From the NCBI RefSeq assembly GCF_000813125.1, contig NZ_BASE01000058.1:1-64000 (forward strand): a DNA stretch of 64,000 nucleotides. The letters are read 5' to 3'. The DNA is from Mesobacillus selenatarsenatis SF-1 (lineage in GTDB: Bacteria > Bacillota > Bacilli > Bacillales > Cytobacillaceae). The notes below the pieces were generated by a model. The model worked only from the letters and a program-made list of their open reading frames with translations. It did no database searches and had not been told where the DNA came from. This document shows, in pieces, positions 1 through 9,015 of the stretch (position 1 is the first letter of the stretch; each line of letters begins with the position of its first letter). Made by a program: the position numbers and the translations under genes.

Positions 1-13
1 GGAATCCTCCACC

Positions 14-134
14 GAATTACGGGTAATGCAGAGCCGTTGCATTACCCCAAATGGACTTCATCACAGAATTACGGGTAATGCAGAGCCATTGCATTACCCC
101 AAATTGGCTCCGCCATCGAATTCCGGGCAATGCA
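14..134. repeat. Tandem 52-bp palindromic repeat (2 full copies plus a partial third)
   Basis: Units begin GAATTACGGGTAATGCA at 14 and 66, with a degenerate partial unit at 118, so the period is exactly 52 bp. Each full unit contains the inverted repeat GGGTAATGCA / TGCATTACCC around a 7-nt loop. The array lies just past the stop codon of the leftward acyl-CoA dehydrogenase gene and may continue beyond the window edge. Confidence 0.9.
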
Positions 135-149
135 ACATTTTTTACTGTC

Positions 150-1367
150 TTAATTCACGGCCTCCTCAGTAACAGACTCAAACGGCCAGGCTGGAAGCAT
201 TTTGGATAATGGCTTATCGACTCGATAACCTAAAACATACTCTCCCTGCATGACTGTGTGTATTTCTCGTGTTCCTTCATAAATGACAGGCGCTTTGGCG
301 TTCCTTAAATATCGTTCAACCGGATAATCGTTAGAGAATCCGTACGCACCGTGGATTTGCACGGCATCATTTGCGGCTTCATAGGCATAGTCGCATGCCT
401 GCCACTTGGCCAGGGAGGTTTCCCGGGTATTCCTCTTACCCTGGTTTTTAAGACAGCCGGCATGGTAAACGAGCAATCGTGATTGTACCAACCCTGCTTC
501 CATCTTGGCGATCATTTGCTGGACGAGCTGGTGTCTGCCTATCTCTTTGCCAAAGGTGCTTCGTTCATGGCAGTATTTTACACTAGACTCAAGGCTTGCC
601 ATGATTGTTCCGCATGCACCGGCAGCTACCGTGAAGCGGCCATTATCCAGTGCAGACATCGCAATTTTAAATCCATCTCCCTCTTCCCCCAACAAATTTT
701 CTTTAGGAACCTTTACATTATCAAAGAAAATTTCACCGGTATTTCCGGCCCTAATACCCAACTTTCCTTTTATCGCTTTAGAGGAGAAGCCTTCCCAGGT
801 TCTTTCCACAATAAAGGCAGAGATGCCATGGTGTTTTTTGCTTTTGTCCGTATAAGCAAATACAATGAAGTGGTCCGCTACATCACATAATGATATCCAT
901 GTTTTTGATCCATTGAGCACATAGTGGTCTCCTGCATCAATTGCCTTTGTCTGCATCGCGGCCACATCGGAACCTGCATTTGGTTCAGTAAGCCCAAATG
1001 CTCCAACCTTCTGCCCTTTGGACTGAGGAACCAGGTACTTTTGCTTTTGTTCCTCATTTCCCCACTGAAGCAAGGTCATGCTGTTCAGTCCGGTGTGCAC
1101 CGAGACCGCTGTCCTGAATGCTGTATCGCCGCGTTCTAGTTCCTCACATACAATCGCCAGGGAATTATAGTCCATCCCGCTTCCGCCATACTGTTCAGGG
1201 ATGCAGACTCCCATTAATCCCAGGTGAGCAAGCCTTGTTAAAATACTGGTTTCAAAATGCTGGTTTTCATCCCATTCTTTTATATATGGCATGATTTCCT
1301 TGTCTACAAAGCTCCTGACCGTTTTTCTCAATAGTTCTTGTTCTTCTGTAAAATCAAAATTCATCAT
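150..1367 (-). CDS. Acyl-CoA dehydrogenase
   Basis: This is a 405-residue FAD-dependent acyl-CoA dehydrogenase that makes the 2,3-enoyl-CoA, the first beta-oxidation step. The family pattern is clear: N-terminal helical domain (TEEQELLRKTVRSF), the FAD/substrate strand GAFGLTEPNAGSD, the middle-domain ISLCDVADHFIV, and a C-terminal helical domain with QIHGAYGFSNDYPVERYLRNAK and IYEGTREIH. The glutamate of YEGT is at the usual catalytic-base position. The start chosen is the first of two adjacent ATGs, 9 nt after AAGGAG; an upstream in-frame codon at 1397 has no ribosome site. It is the last gene of the leftward catabolic block. A hairpin between it and the alcohol dehydrogenase gene suggests it may also be transcribed separately. 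Substrate chain length cannot be told from sequence. Confidence 0.93.
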   Translation of the reverse strand: MMNFDFTEEQELLRKTVRSFVDKEIMPYIKEWDENQHFETSILTRLAHLGLMGVCIPEQYGGSGMDYNSLAIVCEELERGDTAFRTAVSVHTGLNSMTLLQWGNEEQKQKYLVPQSKGQKVGAFGLTEPNAGSDVAAMQTKAIDAGDHYVLNGSKTWISLCDVADHFIVFAYTDKSKKHHGISAFIVERTWEGFSSKAIKGKLGIRAGNTGEIFFDNVKVPKENLLGEEGDGFKIAMSALDNGRFTVAAGACGTIMASLESSVKYCHERSTFGKEIGRHQLVQQMIAKMEAGLVQSRLLVYHAGCLKNQGKRNTRETSLAKWQACDYAYEAANDAVQIHGAYGFSNDYPVERYLRNAKAPVIYEGTREIHTVMQGEYVLGYRVDKPLSKMLPAWPFESVTEEAVN

Positions 1368-1428
1368 CGGTAACCACTCCTTTATGAGAATGTGCAAGCA
1401 AATTAGATTGAAGATCCCTTTTTACTGT

Positions 1429-1463
1429 AAAAAGAGGGTGAACCGCGTCCGGATTCCCCTCTT
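1429..1463 (-). terminator. Terminator-like hairpin after the alcohol dehydrogenase gene
   Basis: On the minus strand AAGAGGG pairs with CCCTCTT across an 18-nt loop and is followed by a T run. It lies between the alcohol dehydrogenase stop and the acyl-CoA dehydrogenase start. A second palindrome, CTTTTTAC/TGTAAAAAG, overlaps it. Confidence 0.5.
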
Positions 1464-1471
1464 AATTCATA

Positions 1472-2686
1472 TTATTTTACGCCAAGTGGCACGACTTGCT
1501 GTCCGACAGCCTGAATCAGTTCTTTTGGCATCGGGAAGGATACGGCGGCAGGGTCCTTGGCAACGGCACCTGCAACCCGCTCCAGGTCTTCCTCAGTTAA
1601 ATTGTATTCTGTAAAGTCCGATGGCAATCCGGTCTTATGCTGAAGCACCCTGATTTTTTCAACAACTTTTGCCAGGACAGACTCATGATCCTGATCAGTA
1701 TCAAAGTCAACCCGCAATGCCGCGGCTAACTCTTTTACCTTCGGAAGATACAAACTTGGTACATATTCCATCACCACAGGGAGGAAAACGGCATTTGCTA
1801 GTCCATGAGGAATTCGGAACAATGCTCCATATGCATGGGCGAAGTTATGGACTGGAATGGCGTTCAAAGCAAAACTAAATGCCGTGATTCCCATAAGGCT
1901 CGCCTGCAGCATTTCCATTCTTGCGTCAAGATTGGAACCTTCTGCTACAGCAATCGGAAGATTTTTTTCGATCAGCCTGATTGCATGCAAAGCATGAGCA
2001 TCAGTCAGTGCAGTAGAACTAGGTGATGCAAATGCCTCGATCGCATGGGTCAGTGCATCAAAGCCTGTAAAAGCAGTGATTGCAGGCGGCAGACCTACCG
2101 TCAAGTCAGGATCCAGTACCGCAATGTCCGCACTGAGGAAAGGATTGATGATATTGCCCTTCATTTGGATATCTTCATTGTAGATGACCGCGATCGGCGA
2201 GACCTCAGATCCTGTTCCCGCAGTTGTCGGAATGGCGATGTGCGGAATCGGGATATGGGTTGCTTTAGGGAATTGCTCGAATACAAAGCCGCCAGGAATC
2301 GCTTCCTTAATATCGGTTAACCCTTTATGCAGGGCATACTTTACTCCTTTAACTGTGTCAAGCACGCTGCCGCCTCCGACAGCAAGCAATCCGTCAGCCC
2401 CCACTTCCCTTGCATAACGAAGTGCTTCATTCACCGATGTGCTTTCGGCATCCTGGGCAATGTCGACATAAATCCCGGCAAGTTCAGGGCCGGTTCCTTT
2501 ACTGGTCAGCTCGAAAATTTGGGCGACCTTGTCTACTACGCCGGCTTTTTCCAGACCTCTGTCGCTAAAAAGAACAACTCTTTTAGACCCTAAGCCCTTG
2601 AACAAATCAGGTACCATTGCACGGGAATTTGATCCACTGTAAATTGCCGAACGAAGGGAGAACTGTGATAATGTTGTACTTTGCAT
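1472..2686 (-). CDS. Iron-containing (group III) alcohol dehydrogenase
   Basis: This 404-residue protein belongs to the Fe-ADH family, which oxidises alcohols or reduces aldehydes with NAD(P). Visible motifs are the nucleotide-binding GGGSVLDTVKG, the GTGSEVSPIAV segment, and the metal ligands in FDALTHAIEAF, HNFAHAYG and PHGLANAVFLP. The ATG at 2686 is preceded by GAGGTG at 6 nt. The GTG at 2695 lies inside that ribosome site and is not a credible start. Only 30 bp separate it from the aldehyde dehydrogenase gene upstream, so the two are probably co-transcribed and act in sequence, alcohol to aldehyde to acid. The natural substrate is not known; the R2lox and acyl-CoA ligase genes nearby suggest a hydrophobic alcohol. 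Confidence 0.92.
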   Translation of the reverse strand: MQSTTLSQFSLRSAIYSGSNSRAMVPDLFKGLGSKRVVLFSDRGLEKAGVVDKVAQIFELTSKGTGPELAGIYVDIAQDAESTSVNEALRYAREVGADGLLAVGGGSVLDTVKGVKYALHKGLTDIKEAIPGGFVFEQFPKATHIPIPHIAIPTTAGTGSEVSPIAVIYNEDIQMKGNIINPFLSADIAVLDPDLTVGLPPAITAFTGFDALTHAIEAFASPSSTALTDAHALHAIRLIEKNLPIAVAEGSNLDARMEMLQASLMGITAFSFALNAIPVHNFAHAYGALFRIPHGLANAVFLPVVMEYVPSLYLPKVKELAAALRVDFDTDQDHESVLAKVVEKIRVLQHKTGLPSDFTEYNLTEEDLERVAGAVAKDPAAVSFPMPKELIQAVGQQVVPLGVK

Positions 2687-2716
2687 CTTTTTCACCTCAT
2701 TAAAATTTTTATTTTC

Positions 2717-4246
2717 TTATTCAGCACTGTCGGAAAGCAGCAAGCCATACCATGTTCGCTTATGAGCTTCCGGTACCATTGAAGTGTGCACATGCTTGAC
2801 TTGAGTGTAGGAATCGAGTGAATGCTTGCCCATTTCGCGGCCGATTCCGCTCTGCTTGTATCCACCAAATGGGGCATCATTGCGAAGCATATGCCAGTCA
2901 TTGATCCAGACCACACCAGCCTGTAACTTGCGGGCAACTTCATATGCTTTATTCACGTCCCTGGTCCATACGCCGGCAGCAAGACCGTAAATGGAGTCAT
3001 TCGCCATTCTGATGGCTTCGTCAACATCTGTATAACGAATTACAGACAAAACGGGACCGAAAATTTCTTCACGGGCAATTTTCATGTCATTCGTTACATT
3101 CGTGAAAATCGTTGGTTCAATGAAATGTCCATTTTCGCAGCCATCAACCTTAACTTCTTTTCCACCGCAAACAAGGGTGGCTCCTTCTGATTTTCCTGTT
3201 TCGATATAGGATAAAATCGTCTCTATTTGCTTTTTTGAAATGACCGGGCCAGCATCCGTAGCAGGATCAAGTGGGTTGCCTAGCTTGATTTTCGCAGCCA
3301 GCTTTACTAGATTCTCAACAATCACATCGTGCAAATGATCTGGAACAAAAAGTCTCGTCCCTGATTCACAAAGCTGTCCTGAGTGCAGGAACACCCCAAA
3401 TAAGCTTCCTGGCAGGGCGATGCTTAAGTCAGCATCTTCGAGGATGATGTTAGGTGATTTGCCGCCAAGCTCAAGTGTCGTGTTCTTCACTGTCCCTGCA
3501 GCAAGCTGCATCACCTTCCGGCCCACTTCAGTCGACCCTGTAAAAGCAACCTTATCAACTTTTGGATGACAGGCCAGCTTTTCCCCAACTTCAGCACCTG
3601 GTCCAGTCACGACATTGATGACTCCAGGCGGCACGACCTGTGAAATGATTTCAGCCAGCTTCAAAGTCGATAAAGGAGTGTAGCTTGCTGGCTTGACGAC
3701 AACTGTATTTCCCATCGCCAGTGCAGGAGCGATTTTCCATGTCGCGATCACCATTGGCAGGTTCCAAGGAGTAATTGCTGCGCAAACTCCGATAGGTTCA
3801 CGCCAGATAAAATTATGTGCCGGTCCCGGAAAAGGCGGGCTTGGCAGCGTTTCAGAAAACTCATATTCTTCAACGAACTTAGCCAATGTCTGGAATAAAT
3901 CGACCATTTGAAGAATATCGTTTGCGCCAATTCTTCTCACCGTACCGCCGGAACTGACCGCTTCAAGATAAGCCAATTCTTCCGCATGGGCAGCTATTTG
4001 ATAGGAGATAGCATAAAGCACCTTCGATCTGTCCTTTGGCTTCATATCCTTCCAGTCAGTTTCATCAAATGTTTTACGTGCTGCATTAACGGCCCTGTCA
4101 ACATCAGCTCCATTTCCTTTTGCCACGCGTGCCACCAGTTCTCCAGTCGCCGGATTAAAGACATCAAACGTTTCCTGGCTGCTCGCTGCCTCCCATTTTC
4201 CATTGATAAATAGCGGGAACGTTTTTACATCGACATTTACAGTCAT
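2717..4246 (-). CDS. NAD(P)-dependent aldehyde dehydrogenase
   Basis: This 509-residue member of the ALDH superfamily oxidises an aldehyde to the carboxylic acid. It has the full catalytic set: PWNLP with Asn162, VVKPAS with Lys185, the cofactor loop FTGSTEVG, the general base Glu259 in LELGGK, and the nucleophile Cys293 in GQLCESG. The start at 4246 follows a strong GGAGG; the 21 codons upstream in frame are not needed and carry that ribosome site. It heads a probable two-gene unit with the Fe-ADH gene. A sigma-A-like promoter (4280-4309) and a 21-bp repeat array lie between it and the R2lox gene, so it may respond to an additional regulator. Confidence 0.95.
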   Translation of the reverse strand: MTVNVDVKTFPLFINGKWEAASSQETFDVFNPATGELVARVAKGNGADVDRAVNAARKTFDETDWKDMKPKDRSKVLYAISYQIAAHAEELAYLEAVSSGGTVRRIGANDILQMVDLFQTLAKFVEEYEFSETLPSPPFPGPAHNFIWREPIGVCAAITPWNLPMVIATWKIAPALAMGNTVVVKPASYTPLSTLKLAEIISQVVPPGVINVVTGPGAEVGEKLACHPKVDKVAFTGSTEVGRKVMQLAAGTVKNTTLELGGKSPNIILEDADLSIALPGSLFGVFLHSGQLCESGTRLFVPDHLHDVIVENLVKLAAKIKLGNPLDPATDAGPVISKKQIETILSYIETGKSEGATLVCGGKEVKVDGCENGHFIEPTIFTNVTNDMKIAREEIFGPVLSVIRYTDVDEAIRMANDSIYGLAAGVWTRDVNKAYEVARKLQAGVVWINDWHMLRNDAPFGGYKQSGIGREMGKHSLDSYTQVKHVHTSMVPEAHKRTWYGLLLSDSAE

Positions 4247-4279
4247 TTTGCTTCCTCCTTCACTTATAAAAAATTGTTG

Positions 4280-4309
4280 GTTATATCCCTTATTAATGGT
4301 CGTTTTCAA
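4280..4309 (-). promoter_or_regulatory. Candidate sigma-A promoter for the ALDH-ADH unit
   Basis: On the minus strand TTGAAA is followed after 18 bp by TATAAC, about 35 bp before the ALDH start codon. Matches are fair, not perfect. Confidence 0.45.
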
Positions 4310-4384
4310 AAGTTGTCCTTTTCTTAGACTCCATTTCTCAAATCATAGTTATATCTACCTTGTTATTCGGCCTGAATTCATTAT

Positions 4385-4498
4385 TTCGACCACTTTCCCG
4401 ACTTTTTCGACCACATTTGTGAATTATTCGACCACATTTGTAATTAATTCGACCACATATTCGATTAATTCGACCACATTCTCAAATAATTCGACCAG
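4385..4498. repeat. Six-copy 21-bp direct repeat array (TTCGACCAC)
   Basis: TTCGACCA(C) begins at 4385, 4406, 4427, 4448, 4469 and 4490, an exact 21-bp step. Most copies continue CATTT or CATAT, and the gaps are AT-rich. The array fills the gap between the R2lox and ALDH genes and ends about 75 bp upstream of the candidate ALDH -35 box. Twenty-one bp is two helical turns, so the cores face the same side of the DNA. Confidence 0.92.
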
Positions 4499-4527
4499 GC
4501 TGCTTATTCTGGCCTGTTTAACAGTAC

Positions 4528-5421
4528 TTACAGAACTCCCATCTCTGTTTCTGTGACTCTATAAATCTCTTCAATGCGCTTGCCTCTTGCCCGGGACAGA
4601 ATGTCCATCCGGACAGAAAGCTGTTTCATCGTAAAATTCATCGTATCTTCAATCTGGTTGCCGAAAGTACTTACATCTTTGCCCTTGAAGCCCTCCTGGT
4701 TCAGCCGGATGGCAAGCGGGGTAAGTTCCTGCATTTTGCCTTCGACATACTCGTACAAATGTGGATGCTCACAAATCAGTCTTTGCAGCAGGAAGGTACC
4801 ATAACCAATATGCCTTGATTCGTCTCTTTTCAAATTGCCGATCCCCTTGAGGAGTCCTGGCATTAAACCAAGTGTTTCAAGATTTTGATAGAATGAGTAA
4901 TAGCCAGTTTCTGCAAGGACCCCCTCAACGAACATATTGTAGACAGTTGCTGCTTCGGCGATCGCTTCTGGTGATTGGTCTGTCAGCAGACGGTCCATTG
5001 TAGTTGGCAGGATTTCATAAAAAATTGTTTTATAAGTAGTTGTATGGTGTCCTGATAGATCACCTGTTTCACCGAGCGCATTCAAGACAAGACGGAAGAA
5101 CTCTGTATGCTTGGCCTCTTCGAACAAGAAGGTGGTTAAAAACATCTCTTCCTCGAGCCTGCCTTCTTTAGCGATGGCCATGATCAGCGGCAGCAAATCA
5201 AGGGTTACGGCTTCCTCCCCTGCCTGGAATTGTGAAATCAAACGCAAAATATCATTCTGTTGTTCAGCATTCAGTTGCTTCCAGTCTTTTTGGTCCTGGG
5301 TAAAATCCATATCAGCCGGGTTCCAGATGCCGAACTTCTTCGCTTTTTGATAGAGACGGAACGGGAATGAATCTATCTGTAGTCCTCGCTTGCTGGTTGT
5401 TAAAATTGTTCTTTGTTCCAC
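4528..5421 (-). CDS. R2-like ligand-binding oxidase (R2lox, Mn/Fe)
   Basis: This 297-residue ferritin-fold protein is related to ribonucleotide reductase R2 but is of the R2lox type. The metal ligands are all present: Glu69 (QAGEEAV), Glu102 and His105 (EEAKHTEFF), Glu166 (FVEGVLAE), Glu201 and His204 (DESRHIGYG). Val72 and Tyr161 match the residues that form the tyrosine-valine ether crosslink in characterised R2lox. No R1 partner gene is nearby, which argues against a reductase role. The start is GTG at 5421 with AAGGAGGAG upstream. It follows an acyl-CoA ligase gene by 24 bp. Family members assemble a Mn/Fe cofactor, bind a fatty-acid-like ligand and perform oxygen-dependent chemistry, but the physiological substrate is not established. 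The neighbours suggest oxidation of a hydrocarbon or lipid. Confidence 0.92.
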   Translation of the reverse strand: MEQRTILTTSKRGLQIDSFPFRLYQKAKKFGIWNPADMDFTQDQKDWKQLNAEQQNDILRLISQFQAGEEAVTLDLLPLIMAIAKEGRLEEEMFLTTFLFEEAKHTEFFRLVLNALGETGDLSGHHTTTYKTIFYEILPTTMDRLLTDQSPEAIAEAATVYNMFVEGVLAETGYYSFYQNLETLGLMPGLLKGIGNLKRDESRHIGYGTFLLQRLICEHPHLYEYVEGKMQELTPLAIRLNQEGFKGKDVSTFGNQIEDTMNFTMKQLSVRMDILSRARGKRIEEIYRVTETEMGVL

Positions 5422-5445
5422 TTGCGCTCCTCCTTGGTAAATGGC

Positions 5446-6963
5446 TTATTTTGTGATGATATTTGCAGCTGTTTCTCTTAAACGAGTTTTCAGGATCTTG
5501 CCCACACCGTTCCGTGGCAAAGCTTCCATAAAAACAATGCGCTTCGGTGTTTTGTTTTTGGCAAGATTGTCCTGGCAGTAAAGAATTAGTTCCTCTTCAG
5601 TCGCAGTGGCTCCCGCTTTTTTCACGACACATGCAACGATTTCTTCACCCATCGCTTCATCAGGTACTCCAACGACAGCTGCTTCTGAGACAGACTCATG
5701 GGCGTTCAGCAGCTCTTCAATATCACGGGGATACACATTAAAACCACCCCTGATCACCAAATCCTTTTTCCTGTCGACAATGTAGAGATAGCCTTGGTTG
5801 TCAACTCTGGCCATATCACCGGTGAATAGCCAGCCTTCCTTGATGACACGGTTTGTTTCTTTCTGGTTATGGTAGTAGCCGGGAGTAACATTGTCACCAG
5901 AAACAATAAGTTCTCCCACTACACCTGCGAGAACTTCTTTGCCCTGATGATCAACGATTTTTATCTTAATTCCTGGAATCGGGATTCCGACTGAACCTGG
6001 TTTTATTTCGATTTTCTTATTGTGTGCGGTAACGATAGGGGCTGCCTCTGATAAACCATAACCTTCAAAAACTTTCGCACCGAACTTATGCCGAAAACCA
6101 TTGAGTAACGCAATTGGCAATGGTGCCGACCCTGAGCCAATCCACTCTAGCGAGGACGTATCATAACGGTCAGCATGTGGGCTGCCAACCATGGCGTGGA
6201 TCATCGCAGGCACTGCAGAGAATGCTTTTACTTTATAAGTCTCAATAGCTTTGAAAATTTCTTCTGGGTCAAACCTGGCGAATACAACAACTGAACTTCC
6301 GGTTATATAGCATGTATTCGATATGGTAAGCCCGTATACATGTGCTAGTGGCAGGACGCCAATTGTTACGCTTCTTTCGGTTTCATTATGGGCAGCGGAG
6401 TTAGCAGCATTGGTGTAGAGGTTTTTGTGGGTCAATAGAACGCCTTTCGGATTTCCAGTCGTTCCTGAGGTGTATAAAAGCACGGCGGGTTCGTTTTCAT
6501 CAGAATCATCCTCGGTGTCAGCTGACTCCAAAGACATTAAATCATATAGGTTCAACACATTATCACTGCCAGGAAGATCTGTAACGACCAGCACTGGTTT
6601 GACTTCCAGGCCTTCAATCGCCTTTTTCATATTTTCTGCTGTATAGGAAGAGGAAAGGACAACTTTGGCTTCGCAATTTCTGATGATGTACTGAATTTCT
6701 TTCGGATGCAGGGTGAACATGATTGGTACAATGACTGCACCGCTTCTGGTGATGCCTTGATAGGAGAAAATCACTTCAGGGTTATTTGGCATACAGACGA
6801 CAACCCTGTCGCCTTTTCCGACTCCAAGCTTATGGAGACCATTCGCAATCTGGTCAGCATAATTCCTAGTTTCTATATTTGTATACTGCTGACCGTTATA
6901 ATAGATAAATGGGTATTCACCGTATTTACTGATATTATTTTCAAGCAGCTCTTTCAGCTTCAT
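5446..6963 (-). CDS. Fatty-acid/carboxylate-CoA ligase (AMP-forming)
   Basis: This 505-residue enzyme of the ANL (acyl-CoA synthetase) superfamily activates a carboxylic acid to its CoA thioester via an acyl-AMP. Motifs: P-loop LLYTSGTTGNPKGV, FEGYGLSEAAP, the A8 hinge GWLFTGDMARVDNQGYLYIVDRKKD (by position about residues 380-405), and the C-terminal catalytic lysine in GVGKILKTRL. The ATG at 6963 follows AGGAGAGG; the upstream in-frame start at 7002 lacks a ribosome site. It lies between an MBL hydrolase gene and R2lox, and probably activates the acid made by the aldehyde dehydrogenase. It is clearly distinct from the second ligase at 12821. Confidence 0.92.
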   Translation of the reverse strand: MKLKELLENNISKYGEYPFIYYNGQQYTNIETRNYADQIANGLHKLGVGKGDRVVVCMPNNPEVIFSYQGITRSGAVIVPIMFTLHPKEIQYIIRNCEAKVVLSSSYTAENMKKAIEGLEVKPVLVVTDLPGSDNVLNLYDLMSLESADTEDDSDENEPAVLLYTSGTTGNPKGVLLTHKNLYTNAANSAAHNETERSVTIGVLPLAHVYGLTISNTCYITGSSVVVFARFDPEEIFKAIETYKVKAFSAVPAMIHAMVGSPHADRYDTSSLEWIGSGSAPLPIALLNGFRHKFGAKVFEGYGLSEAAPIVTAHNKKIEIKPGSVGIPIPGIKIKIVDHQGKEVLAGVVGELIVSGDNVTPGYYHNQKETNRVIKEGWLFTGDMARVDNQGYLYIVDRKKDLVIRGGFNVYPRDIEELLNAHESVSEAAVVGVPDEAMGEEIVACVVKKAGATATEEELILYCQDNLAKNKTPKRIVFMEALPRNGVGKILKTRLRETAANIITK

Positions 6964-7005
6964 GTAATCCTCTCCTGTTAAAAGTTTAAGAAGCTTGGGC
7001 AACTA

Positions 7006-7957
7006 TCAGATCAGCTTGTAATATGTGATTGAGTTCCGTTCCCCTTTCATCACCTCATTTCGGGCCTCCATCAAATCAAGATGGCCCTGTATTTGTGAGA
7101 GCCCAAGGAAAACGATTCCACCCTTCAAGTGCGGGTAGACCTCCTGACAAATCTCGTAAACATTTTTATCACGTTCTTTTAGAACCTGCCGTATTTGCTG
7201 GCAGCGTGCATCCTGCTGAGCTAATCTTTTATCAATGAGTTCTATGTGCTGTTTAAAGGGTTTTCCGTGTCCTGAATAACATTTTCCAAGCTGTCTGCCT
7301 TTTGAGCGGATCAAAGATTCCCTGTATTGGATCAATGGAGCGGGACGATGACTCTTCCCTGGCACAGGTGGTTCGATAAAGGCGTTGACGGCCAGCTCAG
7401 GTATTATATGGTCACCAACAAATGTGATTCCCTGCTCCTCATCAATCAGAAGGATATCTGTCTGGCTGTGGCCCGGAACATGCAACACACTATAGGGTCT
7501 TCCACCTATGTATACTTCATCACCTTCGCTGACATAATGGACGTCACGCCAGATTTCTTCCTTGTATTTCCGTGCATGCTGATGGATGGAAGGGTCAGCA
7601 CCACACTGTTTAATGAAATCAGTAAAAAAATGGTCAATCCTATTAAACTCTGCTTCTCCTCCTGTAATCGCTGGCCTGGCAAGCTCATGTACAAATACTG
7701 GAAGGGGTGCTTCTTGTTGGATCAGGCTGACTCCACCACAATGGTCCGTATGCATATGGGTCACAATGATATGATCAAAGTCTTTAAAACTGAGATTATT
7801 TTCATTTAGAAGAGATTTCAGCTGGTAAAAGGATTTCTCGCCTGGATTGCCTGTATCTATAAGTGTTGCTGTTTCACCCAATACGGCATAAACGACAACG
7901 ATCCCTTCAGAAAAAGGCGAATCCAGCGTAAGAGGTATAATTTTTTGGATAGGTCAT
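7006..7957 (-). CDS. MBL-fold hydrolase with an apparent N-terminal frameshift
   Basis: The main frame (7006-7881) encodes a metallo-beta-lactamase-fold protein with THMHTDHCGG, GHSQTDILL, GDHI and a C-terminal helical region, similar to glyoxalase II-like or lactonase-like hydrolases. Translation does not begin sensibly in that frame. The frame stays open upstream and encodes IIPLTLDSPFSEGIVVVYAV, a typical MBL N-terminus, but has no ATG, GTG or TTG with a ribosome site before a stop. An ATG at 7957, just downstream of GAAAGGGG, enters this frame only if one base is lost from the A6 run at 7941-7946; it would then read MTYPKIIPLT. This is either a sequencing or assembly slip, a real frameshift mutation, or transcript slippage. 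The gene sits between the phosphotriesterase-like gene and the CoA ligase. Confidence 0.8.
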
Positions 7958-8000
7958 CGCCCCTTTCTAATAGAATCTGAATGAGCTCCGATAACTGTTT

Positions 8001-8999
8001 CTAGGAAACTACCTTTGCCGGAGCCCCATTAAATAGACCAACAGCATTTTCGCCGAGCATCTTATCAATTTGCGTTTCAGTCACTCCACTTTCTCTGAGC
8101 TGTGGAAGGATATTATTGAAAATATGTCCTGGCTGCCAGTTCTCCATGATCTTTACTGCCTGCTCTGGCATAACCGGAGGGCGGCCGAGCCAGATATTCA
8201 CGGTATCATGTGCCAGTAAAATTTGATCTTCGTACCCTTCATTAAGTAAAGCCAATAAAGTCTGTACCCGTTCCTGGTCGAAAGGAGCTCCAACCATTCC
8301 CTGGATGCCGAAACGATCCAAGCCGATCCTGACTCCCTGGTCCATTACCTGTTTATGATATTCAGGGTCGGTATTTCCGCACATATGGCCGATAATGATT
8401 TTTCCAGGATCTGCTCCATTCTCAATCAGTAACCTGACCTGCTCTGGGCCCATTGTTCCTTCCTGGGTGTGTGTGAGGATGACCGCCCCTGTTTCTTGTT
8501 GCACGCGTGCCCCGGCACGGAAAAACATCTTTTCATACTCCGTGATTTCATCCTTGCTTGAAGCGAGCTTAATCACTCCTGGCTTAATTGCAGAACCTGC
8601 GATACCATCGGTGAGTTCCTTCTTGAACATTTGATAGATTTCTTCTTCCGCTGTGCCCAGTGCCTGCCTGAACTTAAAATAAGGAGTTGCTCCTTCACCT
8701 TCGTAATAATAGCCCGTAGCACAAATAATCTGGAGGCCAGTAGCTTCCGAGATTTTATTTAAAAATTCCGGGTTTCTTCCACATTCATTTGGGGTCGGAT
8801 CCACGACTGTCTTCACACCAAAGCTTTGCATATATCTGGAAATGTTGATTGCCTCTTCCAAAGCTGATTCTTCATTAAATCCACCCAGCGTCACATCCCC
8901 CTGGAAACCAGGATAGCCAAAGATAAAGTGCTCATGAATCAGCGTCTTGCCCAATTGCTCACTTTTTATGGGACCAGTTACCGTATTTATCGTTGTCAT
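8001..8999 (-). CDS. Phosphotriesterase-family hydrolase (possible lactonase)
   Basis: This 332-residue amidohydrolase-superfamily protein has the binuclear-metal ligands of the phosphotriesterase family: HEHF near residue 22, the bridging lysine region AIKPGVIKLASS, ILTHTQEG, IIIGHMCGN and LLAHD. Members include phosphotriesterase-like lactonases and uncharacterised carboxyl-ester or lactone hydrolases. In this operon a lactone- or ester-opening role fits better than organophosphate hydrolysis, but that is inference. The ATG at 8999 follows AAGGGGTG. It lies 16 bp downstream of the MDR oxidoreductase gene and is co-directional with the rest of the block. Confidence 0.9.
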   Translation of the reverse strand: MTTINTVTGPIKSEQLGKTLIHEHFIFGYPGFQGDVTLGGFNEESALEEAINISRYMQSFGVKTVVDPTPNECGRNPEFLNKISEATGLQIICATGYYYEGEGATPYFKFRQALGTAEEEIYQMFKKELTDGIAGSAIKPGVIKLASSKDEITEYEKMFFRAGARVQQETGAVILTHTQEGTMGPEQVRLLIENGADPGKIIIGHMCGNTDPEYHKQVMDQGVRIGLDRFGIQGMVGAPFDQERVQTLLALLNEGYEDQILLAHDTVNIWLGRPPVMPEQAVKIMENWQPGHIFNNILPQLRESGVTETQIDKMLGENAVGLFNGAPAKVVS

Positions 9000-9015
9000 T
9001 TTAGTACACCCCTTA

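Noticed and set aside
2692-2943. 83-residue frame at the end of the ALDH gene
   Set aside because: Lies wholly inside the ALDH gene in another frame; shadow.
4385-4498. Plasmid-type iterons or replication origin
   Set aside because: No replication initiator gene nearby and the context is a chromosomal catabolic operon.
4528-5421. Ribonucleotide reductase beta subunit (NrdB/NrdF)
   Set aside because: No nrdA/nrdE partner, the crosslink residues Val72/Tyr161 and overall length fit R2lox, and the radical tyrosine of R2 is not in its usual place.
8001-8999. Organophosphate-degrading phosphotriesterase
   Set aside because: Family membership is clear but the activity is not; most such homologues are lactonases or carboxyl esterases, and the operon suggests lipid or acid metabolism.
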